Part shown: one piece after another, positions 20,427 through 31,142 of the stretch
Position numbering within the stretch: the stretch's first letter is position 1
How the letters are laid out: each line of letters starts with the position of its first letter
Source of the DNA: Coniella vitis
Taxonomy: Eukaryota; Ascomycota; Sordariomycetes; Diaporthales; Schizoparmaceae
Assembly: GCA_011317545.1 (NCBI GenBank)
Contig: WUJK01000002.1
Coordinates: 4,154,001 to 4,218,000, forward strand
Direction: 5' to 3'
DNA: 64,000 nt
Made by a program: the position numbers and the translations under genes
Notes under the pieces: generated by a model
The model's input: the letters and a program-made list of their open reading frames with translations, nothing else
Database searches by the model: none
What the model was told of the DNA's origin: nothing

Positions 20427-23400
20427 GTTGGGTGTAGAATGTCTTTATTGACGCGGGCGTAATCGAAGGGTCTATCAACGACGGAGGGACACTGGTCGCT
20501 GTGTAGATTTTAGTAACGCAGCGACCGTCGGCGGCGGACCGGCGCTTGAAGCTCTGCGCTGTGCTTCCCGTTAGCTTTTTGAATTTGGGGCAGGTCTTGC
20601 GGCGCGTCACAGTTCACTTAGACAAAGGAGCCGTGGGAACATGGAAGAATATGTCTTGAGTCTCGACATTGCCATGGTGACCGCAGGCGAGTAGAGGTAG
20701 ATCCGACCAAGCCGCGAGGTATGCGCGCTGTGGTAGTCTGGGAGTTGGCAGTGTGAATGGGTGGATCGCCTTACCGGGTGAAGGCAGCAAGTAGGACCCT
20801 GTTGTTGATGGGACGATGGGACGCGTCGTCTCAGCCGCTAGTTGACAGAGGTCGGGCAGAGACAATGGCTATGAAAGCAAAAGCGCGCGGCCGTGAGGAA
20901 GCTGGCGTGTCTGGTCTGTGGTTGCGCAGACGAAAGGTAGGGTGACGTTGCGCTCTCTTGATGTTTGGGAGCCGGCACTTGGGTAGTTGGACCAAATCTT
21001 CGTCGCTGAAAGGGCAGTCGCAGTTGCCCTCCCACATTGGGCGGCAGGGCGGTAAGAAAGTGGATGCTGCAGGGAATCAGGGGGTTCGGCTCTTGGTGGG
21101 CTTGGGTCCAGCGATTGCTGCCCGGGCAACCACGGATAAACAACTGCACACAATCAACAGCAGCATATGGGGCAAGTCTGGGCTACTATGATACCTTGGT
21201 ACTTAGGTGTACATTTGGCGACAGCAGCCACCACCCGCTAGATATAGTACTATGGAGTAACTGTCAAGTATCCAGGTACTATGTACTCTGAACGGTGCCG
21301 AGTGCCAAAATATCGAACCGTTTCCTCTTCGCCTTCCGCAAGACTTCATTTATTACATAGTACACTCAACTCGACCCACATATCCATCTGTTGTTTGTGT
21401 TCCTGCTGCAGCCTTGGGCATCTATGTATATACAGTTAGCTCATGACCAAGAGCACCTTAGTTGCGCTCACTAGCAAGATCCCTGCCGCTGCTGACCAAG
21501 GCTCACCGGGTGGCGGTCAGTACGGCTGATAAAGCTTCGGCATGAACGACAACTTCTTTGGACAATGCGCGGAAGATTTATTGCCTCACTTTATAACTAT
21601 GGGTCCCTGGCATCTGAGTTTATTGACATCGCAATAAACGCCTGATTATACACTATGTACTGACTGGATCTCTACTCTAGCCGCGAGCGGCAATTGCATC
21701 TTATACCTTGGTCCCTAACCCTTCTTTGTGAAATACTCAAATAGGCAACTCACAGCCTTCAAAACATGCCACAGTCTGCCTCGAAGTTTACATAGATCCT
21801 GCATTTTTGAGAGCAAACTCCTTCGCACTGTCCATTGGTTGGATACAGTATGGCCAATGAGCTTCATTGAATCATGAATTGGGAAAAGCAAGAGATCGTG
21901 AACAAACCAAAATGAGTTATTTCTCACACTTCTGGCACTTATGTCCCGCATATCTCAAAATATCATCAACCTACACAGAATCCAAACTTCGTACCATTGC
22001 GGGCTCAACATGAATGGATATCTCTATACTATGATACTGTTACATGGTACTCGTGCTCGCGGCACGGCAGTGGAGTGACAGTGCAACAATTCCCAAATAC
22101 GACAAAAGATAATGTTTCATCATACCTGTCACCAAATCCTGGGGAGTTGTGTGAAAAGTGTAACGGTTCTTTGGCTGACTACAAGTGGTAAACCTTGCGA
22201 AGTTGGGAACAACCGTTGGCTCTTCATCTTTCACCAGTACCATGTGTATATAATTAAGAGTGGCTCGGAGGTAAATCCAAGATACACCTGACAATCTGAC
22301 GACTAGGTATTTCATATCTATAGTAAGTTATCAGGCCCTCTTCCACCACCGTGGAATGTGTCTATACCACCTGTTCAATGTCTATCTGTATTTTAACCAT
22401 TAATTCATCATTGTTTGTTGAGAAACAGAGAAGTAGGAAATATTGAACAAGAACAAGAGGGTAGAACATTTTACTCATCCGCCTATTTAATCTTCCTATG
22501 TGTTGTAAGCTGCGAGTTACCGAGGCAGCACAAGAGGGTGTAGTATCCGCGAGTGTTCATCTTGGGGAATTACTAAGGAAACCACATCGGGCCGGTTGAG
22601 TTGTCATTATTAGAAGTTGCGAGTGGGTAGCCCATGCACAGAACATCGTGACTGGCACCGACCAGCGACACGGCCATAGCCTAGGAAGGGTTGTGGTGTG
22701 CAAGCTTTTGTTATAGAGCAATCAACTAACCGTCCCCAAGATTGAACATAATTCTTTTTTCTTTTCTCTCCGTATCTGGAGAAACTATTCGTTCAATCTC
22801 AGCTGTAAGGCGCCTCGATAACTGTACGCCGCGTGTTGCACTGCACCCCCCCCCCTTCCACATGAGCATTATATTGAGATTCCCAGCCCTCGATATCTTG
22901 AGCCAAAAGAAAAACTAGAAGAAAAAAGAACAAAACCTAAACTAAAGGTATCAAAGTACGCAAAAGTACTCGACCAACGTAAACCTTCTTTAAAGGTCTC
23001 TCTATCTCCTGATTTGTTTTAGGCGATGAAATCAAACTCATCCCGTTACACAACGGTCGGAAGAAACCGAGCACAAGTACCCCTCCACCGCCAACAAGAG
23101 ACGAGATTCGGCTACAACACGAGTACCACGCAAAAATGACCTTTCGCAACGTGCCCGGAGCGAGCATTTAGCTGCTGTCAAGACTTCTGACGGCTGCTGA
23201 AGGTCGACGTGCCAAATATCGCACTTGGGATGCCAAAGAAGTAGGTCGTGTACCCGAGGAAGTCTTGTAAGAGCCTGCTGGAAGAGTCAAACGTATGGAG
23301 GCGAACCAAGCACCCCCCCCCTCCCCTCCTGAGAAGATCATGTTCTGAGGTGAGTCACTGGTGGATATATTCTCGACATGTGAACGGCTCCAGTCTCTTT

Positions 23401-23646
23401 CATCACCCCCCCTCTAGCGGCCTGTTTGTCACTGGGTGATGAATCGAGACCATTCGATCCAATACTGGCACCCAGGCCCTCTTCCCTGAGCATCATCGCC
23501 CAAGACATCTCCTCCATCCTCCACTGCTGCCTCACTGACGCCGAGCGCTCCACGCAGCAACCCGCCAAATCTGCAAGTCTGTACTCGGCGATCCAGTCGT
23601 CTGGACGAGCCACTCCCGCGGCTCCAAATCGGATGAACCCTCAAAA
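20427..23646. other. Divergent intergenic region of about 3.2 kb
   Basis: Between the divergently transcribed TOG-domain gene and the disordered orphan gene at 23647. About 21200-22900 is AT-rich and holds two copies of ACTATGTAC (21278 and 21652). Poly-C tracts occur near 22846 and 23312. No gene, tRNA or clear transposon remnant was recognised, though decayed repeat DNA is possible. Confidence 0.45.
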
Positions 23647-24981
23647 ATGGGCTGGCGTCTAGCTGCTGCGCCCATTCCTGAGATCCACCCTGAAGCTCGG
23701 CTCTCGTTTCACAAGTCCACGGGTGCACAAGTGGACCGACCAACACGGCAGCAACGGGGGAATGGCTTTTGCGCAGAGCCAGAAAAAGAGACCGGCATAG
23801 CAGGCGGTGCAGCCCAGCAGACTCGCTCGAGACGCCATGGGATGTATTTCGAGGCTCCAGCCAGCAATACCACGAGCCACGCCAGCAACGTGGACCAGCA
23901 AGGCCGACTGCCAAGAGGGGCATATCACGGAGCGCGTCACGATACATGGGAGTGGAAGGCCCCAAGTCGACAAGGTGAGAGTTCGTCGCTTCTCCCTCTC
24001 AGTTTCAAAACGCGGTGCTCACCCTGCCAACCTCAAGCTTGGGAGCCTCCGAGGGACTTTCTGGGCCACCTTAACACTATTCGTCAACCCCCACCCCGTG
24101 AACAAGACCAAATACCAGCACAAGGTGGTTTCTCACACGGTGCATCGATATCTGCAGGTTACAGTCGACCCAAACCAAGCTACGAACAATACCCACCCGG
24201 GGTAACAACAAGTCGACGACTCTCAAACTCCCCAGCTGCAGAGTGCTCCTCAAACACATCAACAACAACAATGACGACAGCCACAACAAGGACGACAATG
24301 ATGGCAGCAATACCCCGCAAGCCTCTTCCCAAGAACTCGCCTCTTTCTCCAGCGCCTTCGAGGGAAAAACTCACAAGCACACACCAACCTAAAGATGCCT
24401 TTCACAACAAGTACACCCAGCTTTCTTCTCCCCTTCACAGCCGACGAGGCCCATTCATACAGTCCACCTTCTACATAACCCGGCCCACAGTCTCCTCTCC
24501 ACGCTGGCCTTTCCTTGACGACGACTACGAAGTTGCTGCTGCACAGTCACGCAAAAGTTTCGACTTTGACGAACGACCACCCACACCCTTATCACAGTAC
24601 TGTGAAAGCCAAGACGCAGATGTCGATTCAAACCAAGATCCAACCTCTCCCTCCCACTCTGGAGAGGTAGCAGAACCAATGATGACGACACAGTCAAAAG
24701 AAGACATCAAGATAGGCTACGTCACTGCACAGCGGCAGGTGGTTACTCGCAAGACGCCACTGCTACTGGAGCTGCAGAGTGTGAGGTAGCGAACATCATA
24801 GTGGTGGGCTTGGCTGTGGACAAGAGCGTTTGCGTCGGAGTAGTTCGAGGGCTCTAGGATGTTGTTTGATGATTGTGAGCCACATGCTGAGGAACAGGAG
24901 GATGATAGGTATGAGTGGAGTGAATTCGATACCAGAGAACAAAGCTTGCAGAGAAAGCTCTTGAGGAGAGTGCGCATCTAG
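23647..24981 (+). CDS. Hypothetical disordered protein, two-exon model
   Basis: Not recognised. The main frame 23647-24780 runs into a stop at 24787. An intron 24781-24843 (GTGAGG...GTAG) joins in phase 0 to an acidic final exon 24844-24981 ending KLLRRVRI, giving 423 aa, and an AATAAA follows at 24984. Without the splice the protein is 380 aa. The sequence is low in hydrophobic residues and rich in Ser, Thr, Pro and Arg, with a polythreonine-like TSTTTMTTATTRTTM patch and a basic IPRKPLPKNSPLSP stretch typical of disordered fungal proteins. The frame is open from 23539, so the start is uncertain and an upstream exon is possible. A further donor-like GTGAGAG at about 23974 could mark another intron. 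Function unknown. Confidence 0.45.
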
Positions 24982-25140
24982 TTAATAAACCTCATCAGTT
25001 TATGAGCGTAATGAGGGAATTGTTGTGAAATCACGCAGTCAGACGCGTCACTTGTTCAGCATAGCATCGGCCACAAGCTGGCTCTCCAAGTTGTCAAGTT
25101 CATCCTGACCCCAAAACCTTCTCATACCAATCTTCTGCTT

Positions 25141-26334
25141 TTACGGAGCAATAGCTCTGCTAAAGGCAGGACTCTCATACCCTTCCGCAACCTTTGCAAT
25201 CGGCGTCAAATGCGCCGCCTGGTCCTCACCGCCCTGCAACTGCCGCACATATGCCTGCGCAACCTTGAGCCAGGCCGCCTTCTCTGCCTTGCTGGCCCCA
25301 GCACCCTGCCACACCCAGATATGCTTGCCCGCATCATCGAGGATAAACACATCATTGCCATTCAAATCCGCCTTGCCAATCGACGCACCCTCCTTGACGA
25401 GCTCGAAGCTCAGCTGGCCCGAGGCATCGCTCAACTTGAACAGCTTGCGCGGCCTGCTGCCCTCGGCAGGTCTCGTCACAGGCTTGGCCTTCTGGTACAC
25501 CTCGGCCGCAGGCGCCGCATCCTTGTCTCCTCCGAGCATCTCCACAATAATGCGCGACCGCGACTCGGTCTGCGAGAGCACCTCGACGTCAATGTGCTTG
25601 GCCAGTGTCATGTCGTGCACGATCTGTGCGGACTTGGCCTTCTCCATCGGACTGCAGTTCTTGCCCTGCCAGACAAAGATCTTGTCGCCCTTGTCGAGCA
25701 CAAACACGTCGTCCTCGTCCAGGCTCTGCCAGGTCGGCTCGACCTCGTGCACGACCACCGAGTCGCGCTTGGAGCCGGGGTGCTTGAAGACGCGCAGCAG
25801 CGTCAGCACGTCGGGCTTCTCGTCCTCCTCCACGTGGTGGAAGCCGGAGCGCACGCCGCCGGAACGGATGTGCACCTTGGGGAAGAGCTCCATGAAGGCA
25901 TCGCTGGGGCTTTCTTGGATCTCGCGGTGCTGGCTCGCTGCGCCGTGGAGGAACTCGTCGAGCTCCACGGTCTTGTAAGCGGCGACGCCGGCCTCGTCCT
26001 GGGAGGTGTGGCTGCCGAGCCAAAAGAAGACGTCGTGGCCGAGCTTGTCCGGGTCTTGCTGCTGGCTGCCGAGCTTGTAGGAATGGAGGACGATGAAGCT
26101 GTCGCCGTCAAAAAATTGGCCGTACTTTTCCTTGGGCCAGGGGACAACTTGGAAGTCTTCAATGCGCCAGATGTGTAGGCCCGGTGTGACGCCGACTTGG
26201 CCATCGTTCCATGCTGGCTCGCTGGCGGCACTGTTGTACTTGACCTTGTGGTCGAGATCGCTGCCAATCAGTTCCACGTTGCTGTCCTTGATGTCGTACT
26301 CCTTAAGGTGAACAAGTCCTCCTTCGGGTGCCAT
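25141..26334 (-). CDS. Gelsolin/severin-like actin-binding protein with three gelsolin repeats
   Basis: Predicted cytosolic actin-filament severing or capping protein, 397 aa in one exon. Three gelsolin-type repeats are visible at about residues 48-165 (GLHIWRIEDFQVVPW, then DVFFWLGSHTSQDE), 178-275 (DVFVLDKGDKIFVWQGKN) and 295-385 (NDVFILDDAGKHIWVWQG). The WxG and acidic positions that bind calcium in each repeat are largely present. Three repeats is the fragmin/severin layout, half of animal gelsolin, and is the form usual in filamentous fungi. The 5' leader holds a 12-base homopolymer (G on the plus strand) at 26380-26391. The start is the ATG at 26334, giving MAPEGGLVHLKEYDIKDSN. Confidence 0.92.
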   Translation of the reverse strand: MAPEGGLVHLKEYDIKDSNVELIGSDLDHKVKYNSAASEPAWNDGQVGVTPGLHIWRIEDFQVVPWPKEKYGQFFDGDSFIVLHSYKLGSQQQDPDKLGHDVFFWLGSHTSQDEAGVAAYKTVELDEFLHGAASQHREIQESPSDAFMELFPKVHIRSGGVRSGFHHVEEDEKPDVLTLLRVFKHPGSKRDSVVVHEVEPTWQSLDEDDVFVLDKGDKIFVWQGKNCSPMEKAKSAQIVHDMTLAKHIDVEVLSQTESRSRIIVEMLGGDKDAAPAAEVYQKAKPVTRPAEGSRPRKLFKLSDASGQLSFELVKEGASIGKADLNGNDVFILDDAGKHIWVWQGAGASKAEKAAWLKVAQAYVRQLQGGEDQAAHLTPIAKVAEGYESPAFSRAIAP

Positions 26335-27520
26335 TTTGACGGTAAAGATGGTGATATTGAGGGCAGATGTAGAAGATTTGGGGGGGGGGGGAAAGGAAGT
26401 GGTGCTCGGTAGATGACAATGGTCTGAGTTATTTCGAGAAGAAGATGAAGAATCTGAAGCAAATTCAGAGGTGATGTGATGAGAGTATCAAGAGGGTAAT
26501 CGATCAGCTTGATCCCACTCTATTCTTATGAGAATACTTGCATGCAAGTTATCCAGGCCTCCAGCTCTCCATGCCGCCTAGTAAAGTCAAGTCAAGCTGC
26601 CACGGTGCCATGGCCCCAACCCCACGTCATGTCCCGACGATTCAGGGGTCCTGGCTGCGGGGCCTCCCACACAGCCTCACCCGGACCCTGAGCCGTCCGA
26701 TTGGGTGCCCTGACTGTCTTCAGTGGGGTACGCACAGCCATCAGGGTCTACCATAATAGCTGTACAGAGTCTGTGGCCCTGAGCAGACGGTGACAGTAGT
26801 GGGTAAGCCCCTGAATTCCAGGAAACGATAGCTGCAGGACAGCAGTGCCCCACGCGGCGTGGCGTAGCTATTTGGGAACCAGACGATATTTGACACGATA
26901 TCGACGACAAGTTTTAGTTGTAGTATTTGAGTAACCTAAGATTTTAGCTCAAAGAACAGCTCGATCATGTCTTGATACATTAGAAAATGTGAGCCATGCA
27001 AATCACACTATTAGGGAATATGACAACTCCGCATACTGTTATGATGAATTGGCTGGCCACGATCGCTATGTCTCCTTCCGGAGGCTACAAAACAAGGAAG
27101 AACAAGCTGGCGTAGATAAGAGGGCGCTCGTACTCTGCCTAGTCGAGATTCGTATAAAGAGGTCAAGCCCGGATTGCGTATGTATGTCAATAGGCAACGG
27201 AACAATGCCTGGATGATAGTCTTGCACGACGTTGGGCGGCGGAACCGCGCATAGTAGTTCTGTCCAGGCTCGGTAACATCTCTGTTTGGTATCCTGTACC
27301 GGGTATTCCTGGCGTCGCTTTGAGATACTCTCGAGACAAGTCAATGTCTGAAAGCAGATGCTGCCTTTGGTGCCACACCAGGACATGAGTATCCGTGTTG
27401 TCGACCACCAGAAAGAACATGTACCCAACAGCCGTAAGAGGCTGTAAGAGGCCAGTGCAACGTTTCAAGGCACGATCCCCGGTGAAAGCGTTCTACCGAG
27501 GATAAATTGCTCCTGAGGAC
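26335..27520. other. Intergenic region of about 1.2 kb
   Basis: Contains the leader and promoter of the minus-strand gelsolin-like gene and the 3' flank of the minus-strand orphan gene. Overlapping minus-strand frames at 27066-27468 have somewhat protein-like composition but no start, splice or domain evidence, so no gene is called. Confidence 0.45.
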
Positions 27521-29191
27521 TTATGGGTCGCTCATCGCCCACTCCCACACTTCGACGCGATCAGTCGGTGTCAGTTTGACCATTGGCGCCCCATCGGGGT
27601 CTTGTCCTGGATTCCATTGAGGAATCTCCGAGTCCACATCCATGGATGCATTTCCCTCACCCGCCTCGTCGACGCTTGAGCGTCGGAGGACATCCTGTTG
27701 GAGCTCGCTGGCGGCGTCAAAGTCGGGTACCTTGGCAATCCTGTGAGTGGGCAGCCAGTGGCTGGCATACTGCGCGACAAATTTGCCACGGAAACCACCG
27801 TGCCAAGCAAACCAGATAAACTTTTGACGAAACGCAAAGATGACTGGTATGGGCCCATAACGTTCAAATTCCGGAATGACTGATGCACTTGTACCCGAGA
27901 GACGTACTGGTTTGAAGCTGGGCCGGTGGTTGGGCTGCCACACTTGCTCCATGTCCTCTGCTCGCCCGTTGCTTTGTTTGTTTTGAGGTTCTCTATGGTG
28001 TTTCCTGAGCCATTTGCCCAGGTTGTAGAGTATTGGCGTAAAGACGTCCGAGTCCCAGGGCGGCATCTCCCCGCCTGCCAAGGCTCTGAAGGATCGCTCA
28101 GCCATTCTGAAGGGCGCATTGATGGCGACCCAGATAGAGGCAATCCGTCGCTCACTCCCAGGACCAAACTGCAAATCGTGGCTGTGTTCCACATGTACGC
28201 TCACATCTTCATGTAGGAAGCCGCTCTGCAATGCAGTAAGCGAGACAGGCAGCTTGGGACCCAGTGGCGTAATGCTGATGCATTTGGTGACGCTTCGCAA
28301 GGCGTCCTTTCTTTTAAGACCTCTATTTGCCAAGCTAAACAAGGTTTGGAAGTTGGACAGACATTGGCCTCGGTGCTGCTTGAGCAAGTTATTCCGCTGC
28401 TTGCTCCCGTCCTTGAAAAGCATGTTAAAGTCATGCTTATCCGTCACCGACCACGATTCGGCCCTTGTCAGCAGGGCCTTTGCTATCCATGGCTTGATCA
28501 AGTGGTGGTCGGGATCGCTTGCATAAAGCACTTGCCGGAGAAAAGGCTTAGACACTGACAGAGTAAGATTCTCGAGGTTGAACTCCATGCCCGGCAACTG
28601 TTTGTCGTCGAGTTCGGCAAGACCTAGGAGAGTAGAGATGGCGCTCAACTGGGACATGGGCTCCTTGATATGAGTGCGCAGCTCCTGCATGGTAATAGCG
28701 CCATGTCCGCGGTCCCACGACAGCACCTTGGGTTGCTGGAGACTCCTGAGAGCCTTGTTCGTACGTCGGTTGATATTTCTGACAGTTCTGACGTATCCAC
28801 TAGTCCGCACGCCACGCTTCTTTCGCTTGATAGTGCTGTCTTCGAAGTCGTCTTCCAAATCCTCCATCAAGTCGTCCTCCAGGTCATCCTTCAAGTTGTC
28901 CTCCAGATCATCCTTCAAGTCGTCTGCCAAGTCAACCTCCAAGCCGTCTGCAAAGTCGTCTGCAGGATTTGGCGCTATCCCTTCCGTGAGCTTAACCTCG
29001 CGGGGTCCCTGGGGCGCCCTTTGGGAGATCTGAAGCTTGTTTGTAAAGACGTGGTGGTTCTCAAGCGGGGTCAACGGTGCTTCCAATAAGTGGGATGGAG
29101 ACGCGGTACCGGGAGCGTAAAACGGGTTGACGCGGCGTTTCGCAAGAGCTGCCCGGCCTGCGTGCAGCCATCGTGCTGAAGTGAGCCGCAT
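27521..29191 (-). CDS. Orphan protein with probable mitochondrial leader and acidic repeat
   Basis: Single-exon frame of 556 aa with no recognised domain. The N terminus (MRLTSARWLHAGRAALAKRR) is Arg/Ala-rich and free of acidic residues, a good mitochondrial presequence candidate. Residues about 78-118 form an imperfect acidic repeat based on DDLxDDL units, followed at once by a basic IKRKKRG cluster. The remaining ~430 residues look globular, with mixed hydrophobic segments such as FIWFAWHGGFRGKFVAQYASHW near residue 460. Context gives no functional clue. It may be a lineage-specific mitochondrial protein; the function is not assigned. Sustained length and clean composition make it likely to be a real gene. 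Confidence 0.75.
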   Translation of the reverse strand: MRLTSARWLHAGRAALAKRRVNPFYAPGTASPSHLLEAPLTPLENHHVFTNKLQISQRAPQGPREVKLTEGIAPNPADDFADGLEVDLADDLKDDLEDNLKDDLEDDLMEDLEDDFEDSTIKRKKRGVRTSGYVRTVRNINRRTNKALRSLQQPKVLSWDRGHGAITMQELRTHIKEPMSQLSAISTLLGLAELDDKQLPGMEFNLENLTLSVSKPFLRQVLYASDPDHHLIKPWIAKALLTRAESWSVTDKHDFNMLFKDGSKQRNNLLKQHRGQCLSNFQTLFSLANRGLKRKDALRSVTKCISITPLGPKLPVSLTALQSGFLHEDVSVHVEHSHDLQFGPGSERRIASIWVAINAPFRMAERSFRALAGGEMPPWDSDVFTPILYNLGKWLRKHHREPQNKQSNGRAEDMEQVWQPNHRPSFKPVRLSGTSASVIPEFERYGPIPVIFAFRQKFIWFAWHGGFRGKFVAQYASHWLPTHRIAKVPDFDAASELQQDVLRRSSVDEAGEGNASMDVDSEIPQWNPGQDPDGAPMVKLTPTDRVEVWEWAMSDP

Positions 29192-29349
29192 CCCTCAAGG
29201 TGCGGATCAATACGCTGCAGCAACAGATGGCCAATGGACGAAGTCGTCGTTGATATCCTGGAAATGGTTGAGTGTAATTGGTAGATTGGTCCATTGTACT
29301 ATGTACCGGGAGCCCCACTGACAATTTTCTGCCGCTTGCTACAGAATAG

Positions 29350-29945
29350 CTATACCGCTTGCCCTTCTGGGCCATGGCCGAGCTCGAAGAGTGGCTGACT
29401 CAGCTTTGACTGCAGAATGACCTTCATCAAGCTGTTTTCATTTGAGCCTCCCAACACGTCGTCCAGTGTCCGATACCGCAGCAAGCGTAGGTATCTAATA
29501 AACTCTTGGGTAGGCGATGCTGAGCCGTTGTAGCTGGGCAGTCGCTCTGCATGAACGCCCAAGGTCGGTCTCTCAGCTGTCATCGAGTACGCAGCCTGGG
29601 ACACCTCTTTAGTCAGATTGCAAAGCCACTGCGTTGCACTCGTTCGCAGCTTGGCCCAACTCTCGAGTTGGTCCCATGTGAAGGCTCACCGGTGTCGCAA
29701 GGTAACCATGACTGCCATCGTGTGATGGGGACTGCAAATACCACCCCAGCATCGGACTTACAGGGCCCTTGATCCCTGGCAGTCTGGCTCCCGGCGCCCT
29801 TCCCCGGCACTTCACAGCAGGCCTTAGCCCACGGCCCCTCCCGCAATGATAGCGCGCTAGCGCGCCAACGTGCCTTGAGAGGCGACCAGCAGGGGTACAA
29901 GTTCCTGGCTCTTACCATGTAGAGCACTGCAGGAACAGGGAGCAT
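29350..29945 (-). CDS. Candidate small spliced gene of unknown function
   Basis: Low-confidence model. Three minus-strand exons, 29945-29916, 29731-29690 and 29595-29350, all join in phase 0 and give 105 aa. Signals: donor GTAAGA at 29915 with acceptor TTTGCAG, and donor GTGAGC at 29689 with acceptor TCCCAG preceded by a CTGAC branch-like site 16 nt upstream. The last exon (AAYSMTAERPTLGVHAERLP and onward, ending GHGPEGQAV) has a protein-like composition, including FIRYLRLLRYRTLDDVLGG. The first exon is only ten codons, so an upstream exon or a different start is possible. No family recognised. It may be a gene fragment or noncoding. Confidence 0.33.
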
Positions 29946-30360
29946 CCACCACGATTAGGTGGGTGGCTCAGTTTGCAGAAGCAAAGTGGCAGTTGGATGC
30001 AACCTCTCTGCTCTCTACTTTTCTTTTCCTCCTCCTCCTCCTCTTCTTCTTCCCTCTTTCTTCGACAACTCATCTCTGTCCTTGGCCGCAAACAAGTCTT
30101 GTTGCATCCGCTAGTGTGCAGTCTCGCAGTTGAACGCTCGATGAGCCTATCCACTCTCGAGGTACGTTCGCGCTTACCATTAAGCTCGCAATACGCGGAT
30201 CTCGCTTTGGTCTCGTACCCAGGCAAGCACCGAAAGCTTGACTCATGTTCATCACTGTGCAATCCAAATTCTTTCTGACGCACCACTAGGCTCTGATACC
30301 CGAGTTGGCCAACATACTGGAACAAAAGACAGACGACTACTCTTGAGGGCTCCCTTGGAC
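29946..30360. other. Intergenic region upstream of the SnoaL-like gene
   Basis: Promoter region of the plus-strand SnoaL-like gene, with a CTCCTCCTCCTC/CTTCTTC pyrimidine tract at about 30029-30055. No other feature supported. Confidence 0.45.
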
Positions 30361-30528
30361 ATGCTCCTCTGCCGTCCGCGCATTTTCCAGCAGACGGCCT
30401 GCTTCGCACATCGACACGCCTCCTTGTCCCGATTTGTGCCGCCCCAAACCTATTCTCAATCTCAATATCGTCTTCACCAACACGCTCAGCGTACCCCGTC
30501 GCCAGCTACCTTTTCAATCTCGCGCACA

Positions 30529-31142
30529 ATGGCCAGCCAGTCTCAACCCTCGTCTGCCCCCGTGGTGCTGACTAAGGACTACATCCGGGAAGCCTTCAAG
30601 CTCTTGGAAGAAGTCGACGACCTGACCAAGCGCAATAGCTTTTTTGAAAAGTTCGTAGTGCCTGATGTCAAGTGGGAAATCACCGGCAGCGCACACGAGA
30701 TGGCTGGCACGCGCCACAATTTGGCCGACCACTCTGCTGCTTCCTTCGACAAGCTAGGTTAGTCTATCCCCTTTTGTGAACAAACCTGAAGCATGGATGG
30801 ACATTTCAAAGGCATCTATCTATCTCTGACGTCTTGTTTTTGTTTTCCAGGCAAGAAACTTGCCAAGCCCATCAGGTTTGTTGTGCGGTCGATTATTCTC
30901 GACACCGACACGAGATGGGCTTCTGTGGAGTGCCAGGGCTTTACTACGCGGCTGAATGGTGAGTCTGCGGCTGCATCTCGATGGTGATGGTGATGATGAG
31001 TTTTGAGCAATACTAAGCTATTCTAGGCAAGGAATACAACAACGACTATGTGTGGTTGACCGAGTGGAACGATGAGGGCAAGATCTTCTATGTACGCAGC
31101 TACCATGACACCCACCTGGCTGAGATTGTGCTGCATGAGTAA
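30529..31142 (+). CDS. SnoaL/NTF2-like fold protein
   Basis: Three exons, 30529-30757, 30851-30958 and 31027-31142, encode 150 aa; splice joints (GTTAGT/CCAG and GTGAGT/CTAG) fall inside conserved Gly codons and keep the frame. The product is a cone-shaped alpha+beta protein of the NTF2-like superfamily: N-terminal helices (YIREAFKLLEEVDD), a FFEKFVVPDVKWEITGS strand typical of SnoaL-like proteins, then beta strands ending IFYVRSYHDTHLAEIVLHE. In the family these are small enzymes or ligand-binding proteins; no substrate is evident. The frame is open upstream to an ATG at 30361, which would add 56 residues that look like a mitochondrial presequence. The internal ATG at 30529 is the conservative choice. 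Confidence 0.85.

Noticed and set aside
25210..26178. 322-codon plus-strand frame over the gelsolin-like gene
   Set aside because: Antisense shadow, Leu/Val/His-rich with no domain; the minus strand has three gelsolin repeats.
27066..27468. Overlapping minus-strand frames downstream of the 556-aa orphan
   Set aside because: Composition is somewhat protein-like, but the two frames overlap each other without a splice or frameshift signal I can defend.
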